From contig JAQUOR010000034.1 of the NCBI GenBank assembly GCA_028717025.1, positions 1 to 11,575 on the forward strand: DNA of 11,575 bases, given 5' to 3'. How positions within the stretch are numbered: the first letter of the stretch is position 1; the number at the start of each line of letters is the position of its first letter. The translations under genes were made by a program, and so were the position numbers. Source of the stretch: Candidatus Omnitrophota bacterium (GTDB lineage Bacteria > Omnitrophota > Gorgyraeia > Duberdicusellales > 4484-171). The notes beneath the pieces are model-generated. The model was given only the letters and a program-made list of their open reading frames with translations, made no database searches and was not told the origin of the DNA. Shown here piece after piece: positions 1-5,135 of the stretch.

Positions 1-501
1 CGTTCGCTTATCTCGATAGTTTCGCAGGACATGGTGCTTTTTAATGCCACTGTCCGCGATAATATTGCTTATGGTAAAGACGGCGTATCCATGCAAGAAA
101 TAGATACAGCGGCAAAAAGAGCATTTGCCTATGATTTTATTAATAATTTTCCTCAAAAATTCGATACCGTTATCGGCGACAGGGGAATGAGGCTTTCCGG
201 CGGAGAAAAGCAAAGGATTGCTATTGCCAGGGCGATGCTCAAAGATGCCCCTATTTTAATCCTTGATGAGGCAACCAGCCAGCTTGATTCAGCTTCAGAA
301 GGTTTGATACAAGAGGCATTGCAGAATTTGATAGTTGGCAAAACAGTTTTTGTAATTGCGCACCGGCTTTCTACGGTTCAGAAGGCAGATATCATCCTTG
401 TCATGGAGAAAGGAAAGATCATCGAAACAGGCTCGCATGCCCAGCTTCTTGCCAAAAATAGCGTATATAAAAAGTTGTATGACTTACAATTTAATGTATA
501 A
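1..501 (+). CDS. ABC exporter ATP-binding domain, C-terminal part (MsbA-like), 5' truncated
   Basis: This is the last 166 codons of a gene that starts before the window; the reading frame is open from base 1. It encodes the second half of an ABC nucleotide-binding domain. Visible motifs, in window residues: Q-loop IVSQD (6-10), the LFNATVRDNIAYG stretch typical of type I exporters (13-25), signature LSGGEKQRIAIARA (65-78), Walker B ILILDEATSQLD (85-96) with catalytic Glu90, and the H-loop histidine in IAHRLSTV (His121). In family members of this kind the domain follows six membrane helices in one chain and powers lipid, lipid A or drug export at the inner membrane. The membrane part and Walker A lie outside the window, so the substrate cannot be told. 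MsbA-like is a family-level guess. It ends 346 bases before rpsB and is probably a separate transcription unit, since a promoter lies in between. Confidence 0.93.
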   Translation, partial: RSLISIVSQDMVLFNATVRDNIAYGKDGVSMQEIDTAAKRAFAYDFINNFPQKFDTVIGDRGMRLSGGEKQRIAIARAMLKDAPILILDEATSQLDSASEGLIQEALQNLIVGKTVFVIAHRLSTVQKADIILVMEKGKIIETGSHAQLLAKNSVYKKLYDLQFNV

Positions 502-658
502 TAAAGAACGCGCAGGCTTTGATTGCCCTCATTACGGTTAGTATATACGATAAAAGTGAATCCCTATATAACATATATAAACTACTCTTGCGCCAGAGAA
601 GCCCTCAAGGGGCACATACGGCAGCTTCAGGGTCGATTTTTAGCATAATAATTTTTGG
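502..658. other. Intergenic region, no gene seen
   Basis: AT-rich gap after the ABC exporter. It holds a short palindrome GTATATAC (541-548) and a small stem GCCC/GGGC (601-604 with 610-613). A run of five T at 637-641 follows a GC-richer patch (588-634), but no stem ends directly at it, so I do not call a terminator. No open frame has recognisable protein character. Confidence 0.5.
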
Positions 659-686
659 TTGAAAATACAAATAAATATGGTATACT
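659..686 (+). promoter_or_regulatory. Sigma-70-type promoter for the rpsB operon (extended -10)
   Basis: A -35 box TTGAAA (659-664) is followed by a 16-nt spacer and a -10 box TATACT (681-686). The bases just before the -10 box give the extended form TGGTATACT (678-686). This matches the bacterial housekeeping consensus well and points downstream to rpsB. The expected transcription start is about 692-694, giving a leader of about 155 nt. Seen in sequence; activity is inferred. Confidence 0.65.
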
Positions 687-691
687 TTCAC

Positions 692-847
692 ATTTACACA
701 GATTTAGAGAGATGGTTTTTAAGAGCTTCTGTCGTGTCGACGGAGGTACGGTAAGCCCAAAAAAGGGTAATTTAATCAATGAGGATACTTGAAAACAATA
801 TTTTTTTCTCACATCTGTGTTGTTAAGGAAAAGGAGGCTAACTAAAT
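692..847 (+). promoter_or_regulatory. Structured 5' leader of the rpsB-tsf operon
   Basis: The leader can be closed by an 8-bp perfect helix ACACAGAT (696-703) with ATCTGTGT (813-820), ending just before the rpsB Shine-Dalgarno AAGGAGG (831-837). Inside it is a 10-bp hairpin with a 3-nt loop (725-734 with 738-747, including some G-U pairs) and a small stem GCCC/GGGT (755-758 with 765-768) around an A6 loop. rpsB leaders are known autoregulatory targets of S2 in some bacteria. I do not recognise this as a named riboswitch or ribosomal leader class, so a role in S2 feedback is inference. Confidence 0.4.
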
Positions 848-1684
848 ATGGCGTTACCCGAAATTATTAAAGAATTGTTGGAAAATGGCGTACACTTTGG
901 TCACTTGAGCAAACATTGGAATCCCCGGATGAAAAAATTCATTTTTGGGAAGAAGAAAGATGTGTATATCATCGATCTTGAAAAAACCGCCCAAAAATTA
1001 GAAGAAGCAAAGGAATTTATCAAGGAGAAAGTCGCCAACGGAGAAAAAATTCTCTTTGTAGCTACCAAAAAACAGTTACGGGGTCTTATCAAGGAGCTCG
1101 CCACGAGCTGCGGTATGCCCTACATGGTAGATAAGTGGGTGGGAGGTCTTCTGACGAATTTTCCTACCGTGCGTAAACGTATCAAAAAATATGTCGATTT
1201 TCTCGATAAGCGCGATAAGGGAGAGTTTAATAAGGTCCCTCGCAAAGCAGTAGTGAGAATCAACCGCGAATTGAAAAGAATGGACAAGAATTATAGCGGT
1301 GTAAGCACCCTGGAAGACCTTCCGCAGTGTATCTACGTGATTGATCCTAAAAAAGAAACGGCATGCGTACGCGAAGCCAGAAAGCTTGAAATCCCTATTG
1401 TTGCCCTTATCGACACAGACGCTGATCCTACCGTAATAGATTACCCCATACCGGGCAATGATGATGCTATCAAATCCGTCAGGTATATTACTACTGCTAT
1501 TGCGCAGGCCGTTAAGGCGGGCGCTCAAAAGGCTCAGGTTACTGCGGATAACAAAAAAGCAGCAGAGCAGGCGACAAACGTCACTGAAGCGGTAGCGTAT
1601 GAAGAAATAGAAGAAACGGTTGCGGAAAAAGAAAAAGAAGAGAAAGGAACGCTGAAGAAACGTTTACGACAGAAAGAAGCATAA
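848..1684 (+). CDS. rpsB: 30S ribosomal protein S2
   Basis: A 278-residue S2 of the small ribosomal subunit, sitting between head and body and needed for S1 binding in many bacteria. Family hallmarks are clear: NGVHFGHLSKHWNPRM near the N-terminus (13-28), the central LFVATKKQLRG (69-79), VDKWVGGLLTNFPTVRKRI (94-112), and the C-terminal core IPIVALIDTDADPTVIDYPIPGNDDAI (182-208). The start is supported by a strong Shine-Dalgarno AAGGAGG (831-837), 10 nt upstream. The core ends near residue 228; the remaining ~50 residues are a low-complexity tail rich in Ala, Glu and Lys ending in a basic patch (KKRLRQKEA). E. coli S2 is about 241 residues, so this tail is an extension. First gene of rpsB-tsf-pyrH-frr, with tsf 69 bases downstream. 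Confidence 0.98.
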   Translation: MALPEIIKELLENGVHFGHLSKHWNPRMKKFIFGKKKDVYIIDLEKTAQKLEEAKEFIKEKVANGEKILFVATKKQLRGLIKELATSCGMPYMVDKWVGGLLTNFPTVRKRIKKYVDFLDKRDKGEFNKVPRKAVVRINRELKRMDKNYSGVSTLEDLPQCIYVIDPKKETACVREARKLEIPIVALIDTDADPTVIDYPIPGNDDAIKSVRYITTAIAQAVKAGAQKAQVTADNKKAAEQATNVTEAVAYEEIEETVAEKEKEEKGTLKKRLRQKEA

Positions 1685-1753
1685 GAAACCTTAAAGGAAT
1701 TACGCAGGAAGTATTGCAATAGAGCGAATCTTAAGACAGGTCAAGGAGGTTTC

Positions 1754-2272
1754 ATGAGTGTATCCGATATAAAGAAATTACGAGAATTAACGCAAGTCGG
1801 CATTAACGAATGTAAAGAAGCACTTGCCCAGGCTAAGGGTGATTTCGATAGAGCGCTTAAGGTGCTTAAAGAAAAGGGTGCTCAAATAATGGAGAAAAAA
1901 AGTGCGCGGACTACCTCGCAGGGGTTAGTCGAAGCGTATGTGCATTTTGGAGGTAACCTCGGAGCATTAGTAGAGGTGGATTGCGAAACCGATTTTGTTG
2001 CGCGGACCGATGCATTCAAGAAGTTCGTTAAAGATTTAAGTATGCATGTTGCGGCGATTAATCCTCTATACTTGAAACGCGAAGACATCCCTACAGAAGT
2101 ATCTTCAAAAATTGAGAATATTGATGAATATTCACGGGAACACTGCCTTTTGGAGCAGATCTATGTAAAAGATAATACCATCACCGTAGGAGAGTATCTG
2201 CGTAACGTCATTTCCCAAACCGGAGAAAATGTTGTAATAAAAAGATTCGTACGCTTTGCGTTAGGAGAATGA
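1754..2272 (+). CDS. tsf: Elongation factor Ts, short form
   Basis: A 172-residue EF-Ts, the guanine-nucleotide exchange factor that releases GDP from EF-Tu. The N-terminal UBA-like helices are seen at about residues 3-42 (KKLRELTQVGINECKEAL), and the EF-Tu contacting TDFVAR motif is at 79-84. The end, RFVRFALGE, matches the conserved family terminus. It is much shorter than the E. coli protein (about 283 residues) and resembles the compact form found in Thermus (about 196): one core subdomain and no long coiled-coil insert. No frameshift or internal break is visible. Shine-Dalgarno AAGGAGG (1743-1749) lies only 4 nt from the ATG. Its last codons carry the Shine-Dalgarno of pyrH, so the two are probably translationally coupled. 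Confidence 0.96.
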   Translation: MSVSDIKKLRELTQVGINECKEALAQAKGDFDRALKVLKEKGAQIMEKKSARTTSQGLVEAYVHFGGNLGALVEVDCETDFVARTDAFKKFVKDLSMHVAAINPLYLKREDIPTEVSSKIENIDEYSREHCLLEQIYVKDNTITVGEYLRNVISQTGENVVIKRFVRFALGE

Positions 2273-2273
2273 T

Positions 2274-2987
2274 ATGAAAGCACGATACAAAAGGATACTA
2301 TTGAAATTAAGCGGTGAAGCGTTGTTGGGTAAACAACCCCACGGTATCGATACCTCGGTATGTGCGCATCTGGCGCGTCAGCTTAAAGAGGTGACCGAAC
2401 TTGGGATTCAGACGGCGGTGGTCGTGGGCGGCGGCAATATTTTTCGCGGAGCGCCGCGCTCAAAAGATTTCGAAATGGAACGTTCGGTCGCGGATTATAT
2501 GGGAATGCTCGCGACGGTCTTAAACGGTCTCGCATTGCAGAATGCGCTTGAAAATCAAGGTGTTCCTACACGAGTGATGACGGCGATCGAAATGCATCAA
2601 GTTGCCGAGCCTTACATCAGACGCCGGGCGATGAGGCATCTTGAAAAGAAGCGGGTCGTTATATTTGTCGCGGGGACGGGAAACCCGTACTTTACTACCG
2701 ATACTGCGGCAGCCTTGCGCAGCGTTGAAATCAATGTGGATGTATTGCTCAAAGGGACGAAAGTAAACGGTGTTTACTCTTCCGACCCCATGAAAGATAA
2801 AAGCGCCGAATTTTTTCAAAAACTTACCTACATGGATGTTTTAAGCAAAGATTTAAAGATTATGGATTCTACGGCAGTGACGCTGTGCAGGGAAAATAAA
2901 CTGCCGATTCTTGTATTTAATTTTATGAGAGAAGGGAATTTAAAGAAAATAGTATTAGGAGAGAAAATCGGTACCTTGATTAATTAG
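2274..2987 (+). CDS. pyrH: UMP kinase
   Basis: A 237-residue amino-acid kinase family protein that makes UDP from UMP with ATP, the gateway to all other pyrimidine nucleotides. Length is normal for bacterial UMP kinase. Motifs: ILLKLSGEALLG (8-19) for phosphate binding, VVVGGGNIFRGA (49-60), the UMP-contacting TGNPYFTTDTAA (135-146), and the ATP-site VLLKGTKVNGVYSSDP (157-172). The start lies one base after the tsf stop, with AGGAG (2263-2267) inside tsf as its Shine-Dalgarno. Bacterial UMP kinase is a cytoplasmic hexamer, usually inhibited by UTP and activated by GTP; that regulation is family knowledge, not visible here. The order tsf-pyrH-frr is a common bacterial arrangement. Confidence 0.98.
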   Translation: MKARYKRILLKLSGEALLGKQPHGIDTSVCAHLARQLKEVTELGIQTAVVVGGGNIFRGAPRSKDFEMERSVADYMGMLATVLNGLALQNALENQGVPTRVMTAIEMHQVAEPYIRRRAMRHLEKKRVVIFVAGTGNPYFTTDTAAALRSVEINVDVLLKGTKVNGVYSSDPMKDKSAEFFQKLTYMDVLSKDLKIMDSTAVTLCRENKLPILVFNFMREGNLKKIVLGEKIGTLIN

Positions 2988-3091
2988 ATACCTTGCGTTT
3001 AAACACCCCGCACTTAAAGGAATCGTGCGGGCATTGTTCCTCCGAACAAGGTATGGCGCGAGTATTACCCCTTCCGGGTAAGGAGAAAGCT
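2988..3091 (+). promoter_or_regulatory. Structured spacer between pyrH and frr
   Basis: Starts right after the pyrH stop and can fold strongly. A perfect 8-bp helix ATACCTTG (2988-2995) with CAAGGTAT (3046-3053) encloses a 7-bp hairpin CCCGCAC (3006-3012) with GTGCGGG (3024-3030). An alternative hairpin TTGTTC (3033-3038) with GAACAA (3043-3048) competes with the closing helix. A 5-bp hairpin TACCC/GGGTA (3066-3070 with 3076-3080) abuts the frr Shine-Dalgarno at 3080-3085. The mutually exclusive folds suggest control of frr translation or RNA processing; function is inferred. Confidence 0.4.
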
Positions 3092-3652
3092 ATGATCCAT
3101 AAACAGACGCTAAAAGAAGTAGAAGATGAGATGAAGAAGGCCATAGAGGCAACAAAGAGGGAATTCTCCGAGTTGCGTTCCGGCCGCGCTAATCCGAAAA
3201 TGGTAGAGGGGGTACGGGTGAACTATTACGGGACACCCACGTTGTTGCGCGAAATAGCCACTATCAGCGTCCCGGAAGCGCGTATGCTGGTGATAAGTCC
3301 CTGGGATCCGACGTCAGTAAAAGAAATAGAGCGCGCGATCCTGCAGTCAGAGTTAGGAATTACCCCCGTTAATGACGGCAAAGTGATACGGCTTATCGTG
3401 CCGCCTTTATCCGAAGAGAGAAGAGAGGATCTAGCTAAAATAGTAAAAAAAGTTTCGGAAGAAGGAAAAGTTTCAGTGCGTACCATACGGCAAAACGGCA
3501 AGGATAAGATAAAGACGCTTGAAAAAGAAAAGAAGATTTCTGAGGATGACCGCTTTGCCTCTGAGGCGGACCTGCAGAAGCTAACCGATAAGTATATTGC
3601 CGATATAGATAAACTTCTCGCAGACAAAGAAAAAGAACTTAGAGAATTTTAA
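3092..3652 (+). CDS. frr: Ribosome recycling factor
   Basis: A 186-residue RRF, which with EF-G splits the post-termination ribosome so that subunits can be reused. The chosen ATG has Shine-Dalgarno AAGGAG (3080-3085) 6 nt upstream and gives the usual family length (E. coli 185). The frame stays open upstream to 2993, but that would add 33 residues of un-RRF-like sequence from a hairpin-rich spacer, so I reject the longer form. Motifs: ELRSGRANPKMVEGVRVNYYG (27-47), domain II with VPEARMLVISPWD (60-72) and GITPVNDGKVIRLIVPPL (89-106), then the return of the coiled-coil body (VRTIRQNGKDKIK, 129-141). Last gene of the translation operon. Confidence 0.97.
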   Translation: MIHKQTLKEVEDEMKKAIEATKREFSELRSGRANPKMVEGVRVNYYGTPTLLREIATISVPEARMLVISPWDPTSVKEIERAILQSELGITPVNDGKVIRLIVPPLSEERREDLAKIVKKVSEEGKVSVRTIRQNGKDKIKTLEKEKKISEDDRFASEADLQKLTDKYIADIDKLLADKEKELREF

Positions 3653-3654
3653 CA

Positions 3655-3767
3655 ACGCTAATCTACGCTAATAGAACGCGAATGGTCGCGAATAAGATTT
3701 ATTCGCGTAAATCGGCGTTTATACCATACTAAACTATTAAGGTTCTACGTTAGCGATAATTCGCGTT
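3655..3767. repeat. Nested inverted-repeat element after frr
   Basis: A GCG-rich repeat unit of about 110 bases. Direct repeat ACGCTAAT occurs at 3655-3662 and 3665-3672. An outer stem pairs 3666-3677 (CGCTAATAGAAC) with 3742-3755, 12 pairs with a 2-nt CG bulge on the right side. Inside is a perfect 9-bp hairpin CGCGAATAA (3687-3695) with TTATTCGCG (3699-3707), loop GAT. AACGCGAAT (3675-3683) can alternatively pair with ATTCGCGTT (3759-3767). No T-run follows the hairpin, so it is not a standard terminator, though it could end or process the frr transcript. It looks like a REP- or MITE-type repeat. Confidence 0.55.
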
Positions 3768-3772
3768 TCTCT

Positions 3773-3845
3773 GGGCCGCTAGCTCAGCTGGTAGAGCACC
3801 GCCCTTTTAAGGCGGGTGTCCCGAGTTCGATCCTCGGGCGGCTCA
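3773..3845 (+). tRNA. tRNA-Lys(UUU)
   Basis: A complete 73-nt cloverleaf. Acceptor GGGCCGC (3773-3779) pairs with GCGGCTC (3838-3844), one G-U pair, discriminator A at 3845. D arm GCTC/GAGC (3782-3785 with 3794-3797). Anticodon stem CCGCC/GGCGG (3799-3803 with 3811-3815) and loop CTTTTAA, anticodon TTT at 3806-3808. T arm CCGAG/CTCGG with loop TTCGATC. CCA is not encoded. Reads AAA and AAG lysine codons. Confidence 0.97.
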
Positions 3846-3860
3846 TGTAAATACATAGAA

Positions 3861-3900
3861 GCGGAACCCCGCGGATTAAAACGCGGAACAACGCGGATTA
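3861..3900. repeat. CGCGGA-type direct repeats between tRNA genes
   Basis: Short stretch with CGCGGATTA twice (about 3873-3881 and 3892-3900) and further CGCGGA/GCGGAA units between. Its word pattern is like the repeat after frr and the one at 8424-8530, suggesting one degenerate interspersed family. No gene. Confidence 0.4.
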
Positions 3901-3908
3901 TATTTTTA

Positions 3909-3938
3909 GCAGACGTGCCAGAATTGGCAGACCTGCCT
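3909..3938 (+). pseudogene. Possible 5' remnant of a tRNA-Leu gene
   Basis: The 30 bases ending just before the intact tRNA-Leu read like its 5' third: GTGCCAGAATTGGCAGAC (3914-3931) matches the D-arm region of bacterial leucine tRNAs (compare TGGCGAAACTGGCAGAC at 3946-3962 in the intact gene). It has no anticodon arm, T arm or acceptor partner, so it cannot be functional. A broken tandem copy is the simplest reading; a chance resemblance in a short repeat-rich region is possible. Confidence 0.35.
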
Positions 3939-4024
3939 GCCGAGATGGCGAAACTGGCAGACGCGCTGGGCTTAGGACCCAGTACCTGTAACAGGGTTTG
4001 GGAGTTCAAATCTCCCTCTCGGCA
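3939..4024 (+). tRNA. tRNA-Leu(UAG)
   Basis: An 86-nt class II tRNA with the long variable arm expected for leucine. Acceptor GCCGAGA (3939-3945) pairs fully with TCTCGGC (4017-4023), discriminator A at 4024. The anticodon stem CTGGG/CCCAG carries loop CTTAGGA, anticodon TAG. The variable arm folds as CCTG/CAGG. T arm GGGAG/CTCCC (4000-4004 with 4012-4016) with loop TTCAAAT. CCA is not encoded. Reads CUA and probably other CUN codons. Confidence 0.97.
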
Positions 4025-4056
4025 TAAGAAGCACGCTGCGCTTTGTCCTGAGAGTT

Positions 4057-4078
4057 TCCGCCGAAGGCGGATCCGCCT
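4057..4078. repeat. CCGCC/GGCGG palindrome cluster
   Basis: A 6-bp hairpin TCCGCC-GAA-GGCGGA (4057-4071) overlaps a perfect 14-bp palindrome AGGCGGATCCGCCT (4065-4078), so the middle arm can pair either way. No T-run follows. A compact palindromic repeat with no coding role. Confidence 0.5.
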
Positions 4079-4101
4079 AATAGAAATATTTAAGGTGGCG
4101 G

Positions 4102-4174
4102 ACAACTCTTCCCCGCGGCATGATAAGCTGATGCGAAGTGAGTTGTAAAGCTGTTCTTTGTTTTTTGCTTTTTT
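4102..4174 (+). terminator. Possible intrinsic terminator after tRNA-Leu
   Basis: ACAACTC (4102-4108) pairs perfectly with GAGTTGT (4140-4146), with inner pairs TTC/GAA and GCAT/ATGC (4118-4121 with 4131-4134). A T-rich tract with two T6 runs (4161-4166 and 4169-4174) follows. The gap of several bases between stem and T tract is longer than usual, so this is only a moderate candidate for ending the tRNA-Lys/tRNA-Leu transcript. Confidence 0.4.
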
Positions 4175-4318
4175 AGTTTCTCTTCGGGGTGACAATAAGT
4201 CGAGCTTAGCTTCTGTGAAATTCTTCGAGACTTACGTCATAAGAGGCTTAGGTTCCACTTGAGCCTCCCTGCCGGTAGGCAGGGAGAAATGAAGCGAGTA
4301 ATCGAGCGGAATGACGAC
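4175..4318. repeat. Palindrome-rich intergenic DNA before tRNA-Gly
   Basis: No gene is seen. It contains a perfect 9-bp hairpin CTCCCTGCC-GGTA-GGCAGGGAG (4265-4286) and an overlapping alternative stem GAGGCT/AGCCTC (4243-4248 with 4262-4267), plus TAAGTC/GACTTA further upstream. No T-run follows the strong hairpin. Texture suggests dispersed intergenic repeats and not a regulatory site. Confidence 0.45.
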
Positions 4319-4392
4319 GCGGGTGTAGCTCAACCGGCTAGAGCGTCACGTTGCCAACGTGAAGGTTGTGGGTTCAATTCCCATCGCCCGCT
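4319..4392 (+). tRNA. tRNA-Gly(GCC)
   Basis: A complete 74-nt cloverleaf. Acceptor GCGGGTG (4319-4325) pairs with CGCCCGC (4385-4391), one G-U pair, discriminator T at 4392. D arm GCTC/GAGC (4328-4331 with 4341-4344). Anticodon stem TCACG/CGTGA with loop TTGCCAA, anticodon GCC at 4353-4355. T arm GTGGG/CCCAT with loop TTCAATT. CCA is not encoded. The last 13 bases of the gene plus 18 bases of 3' flank are repeated at 4506-4536. Confidence 0.96.
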
Positions 4393-4410
4393 TGTTATCT
4401 GATTGATAGC
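4380..4410 (+). repeat. 31-bp direct repeat, copy 1 (tRNA-Gly 3' end plus flank)
   Basis: Begins CCCATCGCCCGC in the 3' strand of the tRNA-Gly T stem and ends ...GATTGATAGC. Identical in all 31 positions to 4506-4536, 126 bases downstream. Similarity continues weakly to about 4445 (GTGTCTCAGAGGTTATTGG compared with ACGTCTTAGAGGCTATTGG near 4571). Confidence 0.9.
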
Positions 4411-4443
4411 CTGAACAAGTTTTAACGTGTCTCAGAGGTTATT

Positions 4444-4508
4444 GGTAACCTGTAGACATTTGGGGAACAACGATTTAAGAATGTCGTCTACGACGACCGT
4501 TGTTACCC
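4444..4508 (+). repeat. Large imperfect hairpin between the two tRNA-Gly end copies
   Basis: GGG-AACAACG (4463-4472) pairs with CGTTGTT-A-CCC (4498-4508), 10 pairs and one bulged A. An inner GTCG/CGAC stem sits at 4483-4486 with 4491-4494. GGTAAC (4444-4449) can alternatively pair with GTTACC (4502-4507). The right arm runs into the second copy of the tRNA-Gly end. No gene. Confidence 0.5.
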
Positions 4509-4536
4509 ATCGCCCGCTTGTTATCTGATTGATAGC
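4506..4536 (+). repeat. 31-bp direct repeat, copy 2 (possible att-like site)
   Basis: Exact copy of 4380-4410. It contains only the 3' T-stem strand, acceptor 3' strand and discriminator of tRNA-Gly, so it is not a second tRNA gene. Duplicated tRNA 3' ends are the usual scar of tyrosine-recombinase integration, but no integrase lies nearby and only 126 bases separate the copies, so a simple tandem duplication is equally likely. Confidence 0.85.
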
Positions 4537-4591
4537 ACAAAGAGGCTTCGGCACGTCTTAGAGGCTATTGGAATATGCATACCAGATGAGC

Positions 4592-4627
4592 TTTTAAGGC
4601 GCAATAAGACGTTATTAAGCCTTAAGA
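4592..4627 (+). promoter_or_regulatory. Hairpin in the leader of the ptsN-yvcK-ptsHI operon
   Basis: TTAAGGC (4594-4600) pairs with GCCTTAA (4619-4625); after a 2x2 internal loop, AATAA (4603-4607) pairs with TTATT (4612-4616) around loop GACG. It lies about 33 bases before the likely start codon. No T-run follows, so it is not a normal terminator; it could be an RNA stability element or a protein-binding site. I found no convincing promoter upstream. Confidence 0.4.
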
Positions 4628-4658
4628 AAACTCACGCTGACAGGGGAATGTGAACGCT

Positions 4659-5135
4659 ATGAATAAAAATATGTTTGATTATCTGGACAAGGATTGCATT
4701 CTTTTAGGGTTGAAGCAAAAAAGTAAAAAAAATATTCTTTCTGTCATTTTGGATCATCTTATTCAGAAAAAGAAACTAAGTAAAACCGACAAAAACCACA
4801 TCTTGAAAGTCCTCTTACAGCGTGAAGAGATGGGTTCAACTGCTATTGGCGGCTACATCGCGCTTCCCCACGCCCGGATTGACTGCATAAAAGATGTTTT
4901 GATTTGTTTCGCTGTTTCTAGTGAAGGGGTTAATTTTGAATCGCTGGATCAGGAACCTGTCAATATCATTGCACTTCTTTTATCCAATCAGAAAGAAGCG
5001 GGTCTGCACTTAAAAACGCTTGCATTTTTGGCACGAATGCTGCGCGATAAGTATTTTGTGCAGCAGCTTAAAAATGCTAAAACTGAAGAAGAAGTTTTGG
5101 CCTTATTGGATAAACAGCAGCAGATTGCACGATGA
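4659..5135 (+). CDS. ptsN: PTS EIIA-like protein (fructose/nitrogen-regulatory family)
   Basis: About 158 residues, one EIIA type-2 domain like PtsN (EIIA-Ntr). The phosphorylated histidine is His71 (from the ATG at 4659) in GSTAIGGYIALPHARI, the family signature. Conserved hydrophobic strands (ICFAVSSEGVNFESLDQEPVNIIALLLS) follow. It should accept phosphate from HPr; without a partnered EIIB or EIIC nearby it probably regulates and does not transport sugar, though a distant permease cannot be excluded. Start choice: ATG 4659 lies 10 nt after AGGGGAA (4642-4648); an in-frame GTG at 4650 is too close to that site, and ATG 4671 is a further alternative. Its stop overlaps the next start by ATGA. 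The symbol reflects family, not tested nitrogen control. Confidence 0.88.
   Translation: MNKNMFDYLDKDCILLGLKQKSKKNILSVILDHLIQKKKLSKTDKNHILKVLLQREEMGSTAIGGYIALPHARIDCIKDVLICFAVSSEGVNFESLDQEPVNIIALLLSNQKEAGLHLKTLAFLARMLRDKYFVQQLKNAKTEEEVLALLDKQQQIAR

Noticed and set aside
588..641. Small RNA or terminator after the ABC exporter
   Set aside because: Stems are short (4-5 bp) and none ends at the T5 run; not enough support.
1076..1528. 150-codon open frame on the - strand
   Set aside because: Lies wholly antisense to the conserved rpsB gene.
2993..3091. N-terminal extension of frr from an upstream in-frame start
   Set aside because: It would add 33 residues without RRF similarity, lacks a Shine-Dalgarno and covers the hairpin spacer; ATG 3092 gives the normal length with a good ribosome site.
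3687..3720. Intrinsic terminator of the rpsB operon
   Set aside because: The 9-bp hairpin is perfect but AT-rich in its upper half, and no T-run follows; better described as part of a repeat.
3816..4148. 110-codon open frame on the + strand
   Set aside because: It runs through tRNA-Lys and the whole of tRNA-Leu, so it is a chance frame.
3779..4195. 138-codon open frame on the - strand
   Set aside because: Antisense to two tRNA genes and palindromic repeats, with no protein-family character.
4506..4536. Second tRNA-Gly gene
   Set aside because: Only the 3' T-stem strand and acceptor 3' strand are present; D and anticodon arms are absent.
4380..4536. CRISPR array
   Set aside because: Only two repeat copies, one lying inside a tRNA gene, 95-nt spacing and no cas genes.
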